Part shown: piece after piece, positions 24,990 to 34,381 of the stretch | Layout: every line of letters begins with the position of its first letter | Position numbering within the stretch: position 1 is the stretch's first letter | NCBI GenBank assembly: GCA_009838645.1 | Contig: VXRC01000006.1 | Span: 32,649-96,648 of the forward strand | From: Gemmatimonadota bacterium | GTDB taxonomy: Bacteria > JAAXHH01 | DNA length: 64,000 nt | Direction of reading: 5' to 3' | The notes under the pieces: generated by a model | What the model saw: only the letters and a program-made list of their open reading frames with translations | Database searches by the model: none | Told to the model about the DNA's origin: nothing | Program-made: the position numbers and the translations under genes

Positions 24990-25253
24990 ATGTCCAGTCC
25001 CCTGTACACCGGATGGCAACGAATCCTGGAAGGCCAGGGTCTCGAAGTCGCCTTCACGGGCATGTTCATCGTGTTCCTGGCCCTCGCCGCCATCAGCTTC
25101 TGCATTGCCATGCTACCCAGGGTCGTGGCGGCGCTGGGGGGCATGCTCCCTGAACATCCGCACGACCCCACCGGTACGGATTCCCCGCAGGACGACGAAG
25201 CCGTGGCCGCGGCCGTCGGGTTCGCGCTCGACGAAAAGAACAACCATCGGTAA
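24990..25253 (+). CDS. oadG: Na+-pumping decarboxylase gamma subunit, OadG-like
   Basis: 87 residues from the ATG at 24990. One N-terminal membrane helix (LEVAFTGMFIVFLALAAISFCIAML) is followed by a polar tail with PHDPTG and an acidic DDEAVAAAVGFALDE helix, the normal OadG/MmdD plan. It anchors the carboxyltransferase subunit to the beta subunit and stabilises the complex. Next is oadB after 22 bp. Identification rests partly on this context. Confidence 0.8.
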   Translation: MSSPLYTGWQRILEGQGLEVAFTGMFIVFLALAAISFCIAMLPRVVAALGGMLPEHPHDPTGTDSPQDDEAVAAAVGFALDEKNNHR

Positions 25254-25275
25254 ACAGGCCATGCGGACGGACTAA

Positions 25276-26406
25276 ATGACGATACTGTACGACTTTCTGT
25301 CGGCTTCCGGTCTGGCCGCGGCGACGTGGGGACATGCCGTGATGATCCTGATCGGCATGGTCATGATCGTCCTGGCGATCGTCCGCCGCTACGAACCACT
25401 GCTCCTCGTGCCCATCGGATTCGGGATCATGCTGGGCAACATTCCCATGATGGAAGGGGACGGGCATGGGGTCTACGATGAAGGAAGCGTTCTCTACTAC
25501 ATCTATTTCGGCGTCAGGGAAGGCGTCTTCCCGCCCCTGATCTTCCTGGGCATCGGGGCCATGACCGATTTCTCGGCCATGCTGTCCAACCCGCGGCTCG
25601 TCCTTCTGGGCGCCGCCGCGCAGATCGGCATCTTCCTGACCCTCCTCGGCGCCATGGCCATTGGTTTTACGCCCGCCGAGTCGGGCGCCATCGCCATCAT
25701 CGGCGGCGCGGACGGTCCCACGGCCATTTTCCTGTCGTCGAAACTGGCGCCTCACCTGCTTTCCATGATCGCCATCGCGTCCTATTCCTACATGGCCCTG
25801 GTACCCATCATCCAGCCGCCCATCATGCGGCTTTTCACTACACGGCAGGAACGGCTGATCCGCATGGCGACGCCCCGGGCGGTCTCGCAGCGGGAGAAGA
25901 TCCTCTTCCCCATCGTCGCCTTTATCATCGCCGCCATGATCGCGCCGGATTCGATCGTGCTCGTGGGCATGCTCTTCTTCGGCAACCTGCTCAAGGAATG
26001 CGGCGTCACCGAGCGGCTGGCCAATACGGCGCGGACCTCGATGATCGACATCGTCACCATCCTCCTGGGGTTCTCGGTCGGCGCCAGCACGCAGGCGTCG
26101 GCGTTCCTGTCGCTGCAGTCGCTCTTCATTTTCACCCTGGGCGTGGTCTCCTTCTGCATCGCGACGACCGGCGGCGTGCTCTTCGCCAAGTTCCTGAACC
26201 TTTTCGTCAAAGACAAGATCAACCCGCTGATCGGTGCGGCGGGCGTCTCCGCCGTGCCCATGGCGGCGCGGGTAGCCCAGGTGGAAGCCCATCGCGAAGA
26301 CCCGCGGAACTTCCTGTTGTTTCACGCCATGGCGCCCAACGTGGCGGGCGTCCTCGGCTCCGCCATCGCCGCGGGCATACTCTGGTCCGTCCTGGTGGGC
26401 GGGTAA
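25276..26406 (+). CDS. oadB: Na+-translocating decarboxylase beta subunit
   Basis: 376 residues, about nine to eleven membrane helices. Family signatures include GFGIMLGNIP, PPLIFLGIGAMTDFSAML, the re-entrant GGADGPTAIFLSSKLAP with the Na+-binding Asp, and FSVGASTQASAFL. The subunit decarboxylates carboxybiotin and exports Na+ in oxaloacetate, methylmalonyl-CoA or glutaconyl-CoA decarboxylases. Middle gene of oadG-oadB-oadA. Supports a sodium-motive energetics typical of marine or anaerobic bacteria. Confidence 0.96.
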   Translation: MTILYDFLSASGLAAATWGHAVMILIGMVMIVLAIVRRYEPLLLVPIGFGIMLGNIPMMEGDGHGVYDEGSVLYYIYFGVREGVFPPLIFLGIGAMTDFSAMLSNPRLVLLGAAAQIGIFLTLLGAMAIGFTPAESGAIAIIGGADGPTAIFLSSKLAPHLLSMIAIASYSYMALVPIIQPPIMRLFTTRQERLIRMATPRAVSQREKILFPIVAFIIAAMIAPDSIVLVGMLFFGNLLKECGVTERLANTARTSMIDIVTILLGFSVGASTQASAFLSLQSLFIFTLGVVSFCIATTGGVLFAKFLNLFVKDKINPLIGAAGVSAVPMAARVAQVEAHREDPRNFLLFHAMAPNVAGVLGSAIAAGILWSVLVGG

Positions 26407-26447
26407 GTGCGGTGAATACATCGAACCCTTAAAACGAGGGAACCAAC

Positions 26448-28259
26448 GTGAAGAAAAAAGTCCATTTCATGTGCACCACGTTCCGCGACGGATTCCAGTC
26501 CGTTTACGGCGCGCGCGTCTTCACCCGGGACTTCATGCCCGCCGTGGAAGCGGCGCGGGACGCGGGGATCGACTACTTCGAAGCCGGCGGCGGGGCCCTG
26601 TTCCAGTCGCCCTATTTCTACTGCAACGAGGACGCCTTCGAGCGGATGGACGCCATCCGGGAGGCGGTGGGCCCGGACGCCAACCTGCAGACCCTGTCCC
26701 GGGGCGTGAACGTGGTCGGACTGGATTCGCAGCCCAGCGACATCATCCGGCTGCACGCCGAGTTGTTCAAAAAGCACGGCATGACGACCATCCGGAACTT
26801 CGACGCCCTGAACGACGTGGAGAATCTCGTGCACAGCGGCCGGTGCATCACGGAAGCCGGTCTCAGGCACCAGGTGTGCGTCACCGTCATGGAACTGCCC
26901 CCGGGCTGCGCGGGCGCCCACGACGCGGCGTTCTACACGGACACGTTCAGGAAGATCCTCGACGCGGACATCCCCTTCGACTCGGTGTGTTTCAAGGACG
27001 CGTCGGGCACGGCCGTGCCCTCCAAGGTGTTTGAATCCGTCAAGGCCGCCCGGAAGCTGCTGCCCGAGGGGACCTGGATCCACTACCACACCCACGACAC
27101 GGTCGGCATCTCCGTCGCGGCGTACCAGGCGGCGCTCGAAGCCGGCGCCGACGCCATCGACCTCGCCTTCGCGCCCGTGTCGGGCGGCACTTCCCAGCCG
27201 GACATCCTCGTCATGTGGCACGCGCTCCGCGGGACGGACTACGACCTGGACATCGACCCGGACGGCGTGCGCGAAGCGGCGGAGATCCTGAAGGAATGCA
27301 TGGAAGACTATTTCCTGCCGCCCGAGGCCGTGGCCGTGGAGCCTTTGCTTCCCTGGAGTCCCATGCCGGGCGGCGCGCTGACCGCCAACACGCAGATGCT
27401 CCGGGACAACGGGATCATGGACCGCTATCCCGCCATCATCAAGGCCATGAGCGAGGTCGTGGAGAAGGGCGGGTACGGCACGTCGGTCACGCCCGTTTCC
27501 CAGTTTTACTTCCAGCAGGCTTTCAACAACGTGATGATGGGCCCCTGGAAGAAGATCGCGGAGGACTACGGACGGATGGTGCTGGGCTATTTCGGCCGGA
27601 CGCCCGTGCCTCCGGACCCGGTGGTCGTGAACATCGCCTCGGAGCAGCTCGGCCTGCCGCCCAACCGGCGGCCGGTGCTGGAACTCAACGACAACGATCC
27701 GAAGAAGGGTGTCGAGGCGGCGCGCAGCGCGCTGAAAGAAGCCGGGATAGAGGACACGGACGAGAACATCTTCATCGTCGCGGCATGCGGCGAGCGGGGG
27801 CTGGCCTTCCTCAAGGGCGAAGGGTTCATCGGCGTCCGCAAGAAGTCACCGGCCGACCAGGAGGTGCCGGAGGAGGACGCGATGGCCTCGACGGACGGTC
27901 CCCGCGGATACCAGGTGACCGTCAACGGCCGGAGTTACGCGCTGCGGATCGAGGGGAAGACGGCGATCGTGAACGGCAAGGCCTATGACGTCGACCTGCA
28001 GCCCGATCAGTCCGAGGCCGCGACAGAGGCGGCGGAACGCGCCGGGACCACGCCGGTCATCGCCCCGATCCCCGGGAAAGTGCTCAAGGTGGCGGTCACG
28101 CCCGGACAGGCCGTCGCGGAAGGGGACGTCATCGTGGTCCTGGAAGCCATGAAGATGGAAATGCAGGTCACCGCCGACGTGGCCGGAACCGTGACCCATG
28201 TCTCCATAAACCCCGGCGTCCAGGTGATCGCGGGCCAGACGCTGGCCTACCTGGGTTGA
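26448..28259 (+). CDS. biotin-dependent carboxyltransferase alpha subunit, OadA/PycB-like
   Basis: 603 residues. An HMGL-like TIM barrel (1-300) starts MCTTFRDGFQSVYGARV, a variant of the usual TTLRDGxQS motif. Metal ligands lie in the HYHTHDTVG segment and the carbamylated-Lys region in VCFKDASGT. A conserved PycB domain (about 310-460) follows, then a flexible linker and a biotinyl domain with the acceptor lysine in VLEAMKMEM. With oadB/oadG it forms a membrane Na+ pump that decarboxylates a 2-oxo acid or acyl-CoA. The variant barrel motif makes the exact substrate uncertain. Confidence 0.9.
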   Translation: MKKKVHFMCTTFRDGFQSVYGARVFTRDFMPAVEAARDAGIDYFEAGGGALFQSPYFYCNEDAFERMDAIREAVGPDANLQTLSRGVNVVGLDSQPSDIIRLHAELFKKHGMTTIRNFDALNDVENLVHSGRCITEAGLRHQVCVTVMELPPGCAGAHDAAFYTDTFRKILDADIPFDSVCFKDASGTAVPSKVFESVKAARKLLPEGTWIHYHTHDTVGISVAAYQAALEAGADAIDLAFAPVSGGTSQPDILVMWHALRGTDYDLDIDPDGVREAAEILKECMEDYFLPPEAVAVEPLLPWSPMPGGALTANTQMLRDNGIMDRYPAIIKAMSEVVEKGGYGTSVTPVSQFYFQQAFNNVMMGPWKKIAEDYGRMVLGYFGRTPVPPDPVVVNIASEQLGLPPNRRPVLELNDNDPKKGVEAARSALKEAGIEDTDENIFIVAACGERGLAFLKGEGFIGVRKKSPADQEVPEEDAMASTDGPRGYQVTVNGRSYALRIEGKTAIVNGKAYDVDLQPDQSEAATEAAERAGTTPVIAPIPGKVLKVAVTPGQAVAEGDVIVVLEAMKMEMQVTADVAGTVTHVSINPGVQVIAGQTLAYLG

Positions 28260-28296
28260 GTACCCTCGATCCGGATTCCCAGGGCTGGAACGTCGC

Positions 28297-29487
28297 ATGG
28301 CCGGGTTTCCCATACAACGTATCCGGGTAGAAGAGCGCTTGTTGAACGCGGCTCGCGTTCTGAACGCGCCTCGTCTGCGGGACGCGACCGGCATGTTGCA
28401 CGCGGCCGGCATGTTGAATGCGGCTCGCAAACTGCGCCGGGCGGTTGTCTGCAGCCTCTTGCTGCTCGCCTTCCCCGCTTCTCCCGCCTACACCCAGTCC
28501 CCGGCCACCGGCCCCTTCATGCAGCGCGACCAGTTCCCCGTAAGAATGTTGTTCCTCGGACTGCGCCCGGAGTCCGGGCACCTTCTTCCGCGCAGATCAA
28601 TCCAGTGGGCTGTTCAGTTCGACTACGCCAATACCTACGCGAGCACCTTTCCCGTGGGCGATACTCTGATCGCCGACGACTACTACCGGGCCGCGCCGGC
28701 GGACGAGTATCGGCTTTACGTGGATACGGAATCCCTGCGACTGTCGGTGGACCTGGACTGGCGGGTCGCGTCGAGGCTGCAAGTCGGCATGACACTGCCT
28801 TTCCTGAAGCACGGCGGCGGTTTTCTGGACGGCGTGATAGAGGGGTTCCACGGCGCGTTCAACCTGACCAACGGGGGCCGGGAGTGGGCTCCCAGGAACG
28901 ACTATGGCGTATTCGTCGTACGGAACCGCCGTTTCTGGATCCGGAGCGTGGAGTCCACCGCCTTCCGACCGGGAGACCTCGTGTTACGGATGAAGACTCC
29001 GTTGAACCTAGGCAGAGAGGGATTCGATCTGGCCTTTGCCGGCGCCGTGAAGCTGCCCACGGGCAACCTGGAAACGCTGACCGGTAGCGGGGGATGGGAT
29101 CTCCAGGCGGCGTTGTTCGCAACCTGGCGTCCTGGATGGTCGAAGCAGGACATGGTCTTTCACGTCAACCTCGCCCACAGCCGGCTGGGCAAACCGACCC
29201 AGGGCGAGGGGTTCCCCCTGCGGTCCATCACGACGCTCGTACTGGCCTTCGAATACCGGACCACGGGCCGGCTCGCGGCGCTGCTCCAGACGCTGGTCAA
29301 CATCGGTCCCTTTCCCAGCAGCAGGCTGGGACCCTTGAATCGCACGGCCATCGAGGCGACCGCCGGCGTGCGGTACGCCCTGTCCGAGTCGCTGTCGCTC
29401 GATGCCGGTCTGACCGAAAACCTCAGCCAGTACCAGAACACCCCCGATGTGGGGCTGCATATCGGTATCGTATGGAGGACGCCCTAG
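28297..29487 (+). CDS. DUF3187 family outer-membrane beta-barrel-like protein
   Basis: 396 residues. The mature protein has alternating polar/aromatic strands such as IQWAVQFDYANTYAS, RLYVDTESLRLSVDLDWRV and KLPTGNLETLTGSG, matching DUF3187, a family of predicted outer-membrane proteins. The signal peptide is most naturally read from an internal ATG at 28411 (RRAVVCSLLLLAFPASPA); the first 38 codons consist of repeated LNAAR/GML-like units and may be untranslated or an added region. Follows the Na+ pump by 37 bp. Function unknown. Confidence 0.75.
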   Translation: MAGFPIQRIRVEERLLNAARVLNAPRLRDATGMLHAAGMLNAARKLRRAVVCSLLLLAFPASPAYTQSPATGPFMQRDQFPVRMLFLGLRPESGHLLPRRSIQWAVQFDYANTYASTFPVGDTLIADDYYRAAPADEYRLYVDTESLRLSVDLDWRVASRLQVGMTLPFLKHGGGFLDGVIEGFHGAFNLTNGGREWAPRNDYGVFVVRNRRFWIRSVESTAFRPGDLVLRMKTPLNLGREGFDLAFAGAVKLPTGNLETLTGSGGWDLQAALFATWRPGWSKQDMVFHVNLAHSRLGKPTQGEGFPLRSITTLVLAFEYRTTGRLAALLQTLVNIGPFPSSRLGPLNRTAIEATAGVRYALSESLSLDAGLTENLSQYQNTPDVGLHIGIVWRTP

Positions 29488-29609
29488 CGGCCGCCGCGCG
29501 GGACGACGTCTATAGGCTGTACTGTGCCGGACGACGCCGTGGCGACGGTGCGAGCGGGCGTCCTGGCGGTCGGCGCATCGGGAATCTGTGAAAATCAGTA
29601 GGTATCACC

Positions 29610-30779
29610 ATGAGAAGAAAGCACTCCCGGATACTCTTCAACTCCCACGGAAGGCTGGGTGTGATTGATCTGGATGCCTCCGTGGCCGACTTGGACGTGC
29701 GGGTCTGGTATCCGAATCCGGACACTCCGGGTATGGACAGCTGGAGTTGGGGACCCGTCTTTGAAGACCGCCGCAGGGTCATTCTGTCCGGCTACGAACC
29801 CGGCAAGGCCTGGGAAGGCAATGTGCGGGTCCATCTCTGGATATACGACCTGCAGGAAGACCGGCTGCTGGAGGAGATCGTCCTGAAGAACCGGCCCGCG
29901 CCTTTCATGGGGTGCACCCACATCCTGCCGGGCGAGGATCGCCTCGTGACGAACCCGATCATCGACGGGAAACAGCGCATCTGGACCATGGACCTGGACG
30001 GATCCGATCCACGGGAGATCACGGGCGCGGAGGACGGGTTCGTCTACTGCGTGCAGATCAGCCCGGACGGACGCAGGTTCGCCTACCATTCCACCATGCT
30101 GAAAGGCCGTGACAGCTACTGCATTTTCGTATCGGACCTGGGCGGAGGAAACCGGGTGGAAGTCGCTGGGGCGCAGGGGCACCTGTACTTCGGTCCCATG
30201 TGGTCGCCGGACGGGAAGTGGCTGATCTACCAGGACTGCCGCTATCCCGACGACCCGGGACACGACTGGTCCGATCTCTGCCTCGGCAGTCCCGACGGCC
30301 CCGATGACGCGCTTCACCGGAAGGTCACCACGGGACAGCGCCAGTGGTTCGCCACGTCCTACGGCAACCCGAACTCGCGGGGTAGCGGTTCCAACATCGC
30401 CCAGTGGACCCCGGACGGCAAAAGGGTCACCTACACCCGCGCGGAGCCCGGCTCCCGGACGGCCTGGCCCTACCAGGCGCAACTGCCGGACACCGACCAC
30501 TTCAACCGGGACTACTTTCCGGAAGACGCCCGCGGCGGCACCGCCATCTGCCTCCTCGATCCCTTCACGGGGGAGGAATCGGAGTTCATTCCCTACGAAC
30601 CCCTGGTGTGGAACTTCCGATCCGCCTGGTCGCGGGATGGTTCGCAGTTTGCCTTCTGCCGCGCCGAGGTGGGATCACCGAGCGGTATCTGGCTGGTCGA
30701 TGCCGACGGCGGCAATGCGCGGATGCTGACGGACGGATACGAACACCTGGGTGCGGATCACCCGGTGTGGGTGGGGTAG
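29610..30779 (+). CDS. TolB-like beta-propeller, oligogalacturonate-lyase-like protein
   Basis: 389 residues without a signal peptide. Repeats containing SPDGRRFAYHS, SPDGKWLIYQD, TPDGKRVTYTR and SRDGSQFAFCR are WD40/PD40-like blades, about seven in total. HILPGEDRLVTNPI, the His in HLYFGPMWSPDG and the acidic RYPDDPGHDW segment resemble oligogalacturonate lyase (PL22), which cleaves unsaturated galacturonate dimers in the cytoplasm. The catalytic residues cannot be confirmed by eye, so an unspecified sugar lyase or a binding propeller is possible. Confidence 0.7.
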   Translation: MRRKHSRILFNSHGRLGVIDLDASVADLDVRVWYPNPDTPGMDSWSWGPVFEDRRRVILSGYEPGKAWEGNVRVHLWIYDLQEDRLLEEIVLKNRPAPFMGCTHILPGEDRLVTNPIIDGKQRIWTMDLDGSDPREITGAEDGFVYCVQISPDGRRFAYHSTMLKGRDSYCIFVSDLGGGNRVEVAGAQGHLYFGPMWSPDGKWLIYQDCRYPDDPGHDWSDLCLGSPDGPDDALHRKVTTGQRQWFATSYGNPNSRGSGSNIAQWTPDGKRVTYTRAEPGSRTAWPYQAQLPDTDHFNRDYFPEDARGGTAICLLDPFTGEESEFIPYEPLVWNFRSAWSRDGSQFAFCRAEVGSPSGIWLVDADGGNARMLTDGYEHLGADHPVWVG

Positions 30780-30785
30780 TGCCCC

Positions 30786-32957
30786 TCAATCAAGTCCGAG
30801 TTGAAAAGAAGAACGATCGTTTTCGGGTACCCACTGCCCTCGAAGGATGTTTTCCGCTTCTTCCAAATCGGTCGAAATACCGTACGCACCGCCCGCTACC
30901 CCGATTCCTGGAACCAGCTGGAAAGCCTCATCGCCAGATTCAGTCGAAATCAGCGTTCCTGCTTCCGGATCACAAGAGACTATTCCACGTCGGTTGGGTA
31001 TCCCGTTCATCCACGTACTGAACACCTCGTCGGGCGGTACGCACACTCCGGTGCCTTCCAACCACAGGACCAGGAGATCGAGTTGGGTGAATGAACGCGG
31101 TAACGGTCCGGAGAGTTCGGCAATGTCACGGAGAAGCAACACTGCCAGGTTTTCGAGATCTCCAAGTTCTTCAGGTATGCCACCGGACAACTGGTTGGCA
31201 GAGAGTGACATCCTTGAAAGGCTGTGCATACGCCCCAGCTCACCGGGGATATTACCTGTCAGCCGGTTACTGTAAAGCCACAACGTTCGAAGGTTCTCCA
31301 GTTGTCCGAGTTCGGGCGGTATGTCGCCCGTCAATTGGTTGTTATCCAGCCACAACGTTTGAAGGTTCTCCAACTGCCCAAGTTCAGGAGGAATGTTACC
31401 AGTAAGCCGGTTGTTGAAAAGCAACAGCCTGGTGAGGTTCTTCAGTTGACCGAGTTCGGGCGGTATGCTTCCCTCCAGTTGATTGTCGAATAACTCAAAT
31501 ACACGCAGGTTCTTCAGTTGCCCGAATTCCACGGGTATAGTACCTGTCAACTCGTTACCGTAGAGGAACAATCTCTCCAGGCTATCCATTTGTCCGAGTT
31601 CAGGTGGGATGTTACCCGTCAGCCGGTTCCTAGATACGGAAAACCACTCGAGGTTCTTAAGTTGACCCAGTTCAGGCGGTATGTTGCCTGTCAGGCGGTT
31701 TTCCAACAATGGAAGCGTCTCCAGGTACTTGAGTTGGCCGAGTTCGGGCGGGATGTTGCCCGTCAAGCGGTTACTGGGCAGTTCCAGTCGTGTAAGATGC
31801 TCCAGTTGTCCGAATTCGGGTGGGATGTTGCCCGTCAAGTGGTTAAACCTTAATACCAGGCTGGCCAAGCTCCTGAGCCGGGAGAGTTCGGGAGGCAGCG
31901 CCCCACGCAGGTTGTTTTCGTTCAATACCAGGGCCGTCACGTGCCCGTTGGCATCGGTGGACACACCGTACCATTCGCCGAGTGGCGCGTCACTCAGCCA
32001 GTTCGTGTTGATCGTCCAGTGCTCACCGTTCGTACTGTTGTAGAATGTGACGAGGACATTTCGTTCCGGGTTGCATTCCGTCAACCCACGCACGTTGGCG
32101 ATTGAATCACGCCATTCCCGGAACGCCGCGTCCGGGGGCAAACACAGTTGCGTGCCCACATCCCACATTATGGAGAGGGTGAGATGGAGGAATGAACGGG
32201 GCAACGGACCGGAGAGGGTCCTGTTGGCGTCAACAAACAGTATGATGAGGTTTTCAAGGTTCCCCAATTCAGACGGGATGTTCCCAGTTAAGCCGTTATG
32301 GGCCAGATCGAGTTCCCGGAGGTTTACGAGTTGACCGAGTTCCGGTGGTATGTATCCCGTCAACTCGTTATTGCGCAGAACCAGCTTCCGGAGTTCTTCC
32401 AGCTTTGCGATTTCCGCCGGCAGGGAGCCTTTCAGGTTATTGTCGAACAGGTGCAGTTCCTCCACTCGTCCGTCATCGTTCAGACTCACTCCGTGCCAGT
32501 CGCGTAGTGGCAGATCGCTCAGCCAGTTCGTCTGGATGATCCAGTCCGGTCCTCCTGTTCCGTTGTACAGTGCGACCAGAGCATCCCGATCGGGGTCGGG
32601 GACCTGCACGGTAACATCGACGAATGCGGTGACACTGCCTGCCATCGCGGTAATCCGGGCGGTACCGTTCATTACTGCAGTTACATGGCCCTGCGCACTG
32701 ACACTAACGGTGGCGACGCTGCTGCTGAACCAGGTTACACCTGCGTCGGTGATTGTCTGATCGTGCTGATCGAATACGGTCGCCGTAAGCTGTTCGATTT
32801 GACCTATGGCGGTGAGCGATACCGGAGACGGGGATATGGTAATGCGAGTCGGAATCGGTGTCTCCGGCTCTGTAGGACTGTCCGTGCCGCAACCGGATAG
32901 CATCAAACCACAGAGGCACAGCATCAGATACTGGAAATGACGGAGCAACAGGTTCAT
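30786..32957 (-). CDS. leucine-rich-repeat lipoprotein with Big-like domain
   Basis: 723 residues from the ATG at 32957, preceded by GGGAGG 7 nt upstream. Residues 1-20 form a lipoprotein signal with the lipobox LSGC, so it is membrane-anchored. A Big_2-like immunoglobulin domain follows (about 35-115, ITISPSPVSLTAIG to TVQVPDPD). Then come two units that each begin with NGTGGPDW/NSTNGEHW and contain about 4 and 12 plant-type repeats of 24 residues, consensus LTGNIPPELGQL. Such LRR arrays bind proteins or glycans; here a surface adhesin or recognition role is likely. Codon use is slightly AT-richer than neighbours, and the near-identical repeats suggest recombination. Ends 6 bp from the converging propeller gene. 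Confidence 0.85.
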   Translation of the reverse strand: MNLLLRHFQYLMLCLCGLMLSGCGTDSPTEPETPIPTRITISPSPVSLTAIGQIEQLTATVFDQHDQTITDAGVTWFSSSVATVSVSAQGHVTAVMNGTARITAMAGSVTAFVDVTVQVPDPDRDALVALYNGTGGPDWIIQTNWLSDLPLRDWHGVSLNDDGRVEELHLFDNNLKGSLPAEIAKLEELRKLVLRNNELTGYIPPELGQLVNLRELDLAHNGLTGNIPSELGNLENLIILFVDANRTLSGPLPRSFLHLTLSIMWDVGTQLCLPPDAAFREWRDSIANVRGLTECNPERNVLVTFYNSTNGEHWTINTNWLSDAPLGEWYGVSTDANGHVTALVLNENNLRGALPPELSRLRSLASLVLRFNHLTGNIPPEFGQLEHLTRLELPSNRLTGNIPPELGQLKYLETLPLLENRLTGNIPPELGQLKNLEWFSVSRNRLTGNIPPELGQMDSLERLFLYGNELTGTIPVEFGQLKNLRVFELFDNQLEGSIPPELGQLKNLTRLLLFNNRLTGNIPPELGQLENLQTLWLDNNQLTGDIPPELGQLENLRTLWLYSNRLTGNIPGELGRMHSLSRMSLSANQLSGGIPEELGDLENLAVLLLRDIAELSGPLPRSFTQLDLLVLWLEGTGVCVPPDEVFSTWMNGIPNRRGIVSCDPEAGTLISTESGDEAFQLVPGIGVAGGAYGISTDLEEAENILRGQWVPENDRSSFQLGLD

Positions 32958-33337
32958 TGCAAACCTCCCGGAAGCGTAACCGATACCGAGATACCAGCAC
33001 ATCCAGATGGCAGCCGCATTGTCTGTATCCGCAATGACTATAAACGGACGTTGTTCCACGACTAACCGGGGCGAACTGTGTCGTGTATATGGGGGTTAGC
33101 TCATACCAATGCAAGAAGATAATTCAAGTACACGAATTTCAATAATTACAACAGTTTATATTTTTTACTGTTAAAGCGTGGATAGTAACCCGGCATCGAG
33201 AGGGTAACCAATGCTTCGTGCCTGAGAAGTCTGTTTATGCATGCACACTGCGGGGAGCCTGCGGGATTCGATCGGGGAGATCAAACGTGGTCGGACCGTC
33301 CGGGAATAGTAATAGATAATAGAACCGCAAAAACATA
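32958..33337. other. AT-rich intergenic region between ilvE and the LRR gene
   Basis: 380 bp, noticeably AT-richer between about 33100 and 33180. The minus strand has TTGAAT and TATGAG at 16-bp spacing, among other weak matches, but none is convincing. No terminator with a clear stem follows ilvE; a short CGTACG palindrome overlaps its last codons. No gene or RNA recognised. Confidence 0.5.
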
Positions 33338-34261
33338 TCACACGTACGTCAGCCAGCCGTGGGTATCCTCGCCCTCGCCGGTGGTGACCGCGAAGAACCG
33401 GTCCTGGATCTCCTTCGTGACCGGACCGCGGGACCCGCCGCCCACGGTGATGCGGTCTATGGACCGGACCGGCGTAACTTCCACGGCGCTGCCCACGAAG
33501 AAAACCTCGTCGGCGATGTAGAGCATTTCCCGGGGGATGTCCTGTTCGACGACCTCGAACCCGGCGTCCTGGGCGAGTGTCATGACGGAGTTGCGGGTGA
33601 TGCCGCCGAGGACCGAGGCCGCCAGGCTGTTGGTGATGACCCGGTCTTCCTTCACGACGAAGATGTTCTCGCCGCTTCCTTCGCTGATCAGGCCGTCGGT
33701 GTTCAGCGCGATGCCCTCGCTGTACCCGTTCTCGATGGCCTCCATGCGGATCAACTGGGAATTGAGGTAGTTCCCGCCGGCCTTGGACAGGGCGGGGTGG
33801 GTATTCGGCGCGGGACGGGTCCAGGAGGAGATGCACACGTCCACGCCGTTTTCGAGTACGTCGTCGCCGAGATAGGCGCCCCAGTCCCATGTCCCGATGG
33901 CGACTTCCACGGGGCATCCCAGGGGGTCGACGCTAAGCAGGCCGTACCCGCGGTATACGACGGGTCGGACGTAACAGGAAGCGTGCTTGTTGGACCGGAT
34001 GGTCTCCAGGACGGCCTCGCTGATTTCCGCTGGGGAGTAGGGGATTTCAACCCGGTAGATCTTGCAGGAGTCGAAGAGCCTGTCCACGTGCTCTTGGAGC
34101 CGGAACACCGCGGAGCCCTGATTCGTCTTATAGCAGCGCATGCCTTCGAAGAAACTCGAACCGTAATGCACCACGTGAGAAAGCACGTGGAGCTTCGCGT
34201 CTTGCCAGGGTACCAGCTTCCCATTGAACCAGATGTATTCGGCCTCCGGCAGGGTGGCCAT
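33338..34261 (-). CDS. ilvE: branched-chain amino acid aminotransferase
   Basis: 307 residues, normal length. Fold-type IV PLP enzyme: catalytic lysine in SKAGGNYLNSQL (about K160), phosphate-binding LISEGSGENIFVV, and the N-terminal FEGMRCYKTNQGSAVFRL. It makes leucine, isoleucine and valine from their 2-oxo acids, connecting with leuCD in this window. AAAGGAG lies 7 nt before the ATG. It has a promoter back-to-back with ribD. Confidence 0.95.
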   Translation of the reverse strand: MATLPEAEYIWFNGKLVPWQDAKLHVLSHVVHYGSSFFEGMRCYKTNQGSAVFRLQEHVDRLFDSCKIYRVEIPYSPAEISEAVLETIRSNKHASCYVRPVVYRGYGLLSVDPLGCPVEVAIGTWDWGAYLGDDVLENGVDVCISSWTRPAPNTHPALSKAGGNYLNSQLIRMEAIENGYSEGIALNTDGLISEGSGENIFVVKEDRVITNSLAASVLGGITRNSVMTLAQDAGFEVVEQDIPREMLYIADEVFFVGSAVEVTPVRSIDRITVGGGSRGPVTKEIQDRFFAVTTGEGEDTHGWLTYV

Positions 34262-34306
34262 CGAGGTCTCCTTTCTGCGGTTCGATCTGCGCCGACAATC
34301 TGGCGC

Positions 34307-34335
34307 AAACTAGGGGGCTAACCCCCCGTTGTCAA
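34307..34335 (-). promoter_or_regulatory. sigma70-type promoter of ilvE
   Basis: Minus strand TTGACA (34330-34335), 17 bp, TAGTTT (34307-34312). The spacer contains a GGGGG/CCCCC inverted repeat that could form a hairpin or bind a factor. Leader about 40 nt. Confidence 0.7.
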
Positions 34336-34352
34336 GGGCAAAAGGCTTGACA
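34330..34352. repeat. inverted repeat formed by two opposing -35 elements
   Basis: TGTCAAG (34330-34336) and CTTGACA (34346-34352) form a perfect 7-bp inverted repeat with a 9-bp loop. Each arm is the -35 box of one of the divergent ilvE and ribD promoters. Confidence 0.75.
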
Positions 34353-34376
34353 CCCTCTTCGCGAATCCCCTAGCTT
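34347..34376 (+). promoter_or_regulatory. promoter of ribD, possibly leaderless
   Basis: TTGACA (34347-34352), 18 bp, TAGCTT (34371-34376). A start 6-8 nt after the -10 falls on the ribD ATG at 34382, and no ribosome-binding site precedes that ATG. An FMN riboswitch is absent. Confidence 0.5.
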
Positions 34377-34381
34377 ACGCC

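Noticed and set aside
31220..31870. Regular 72-bp repeats as a CRISPR-like array
   Set aside because: They are in-frame repeats of 24 leucine-rich residues within a coding gene, with no constant repeat and variable spacer structure.
34262..34381. FMN riboswitch before ribD
   Set aside because: The leader is only about 120 bp, is filled by two promoters and lacks the conserved RFN-element core.
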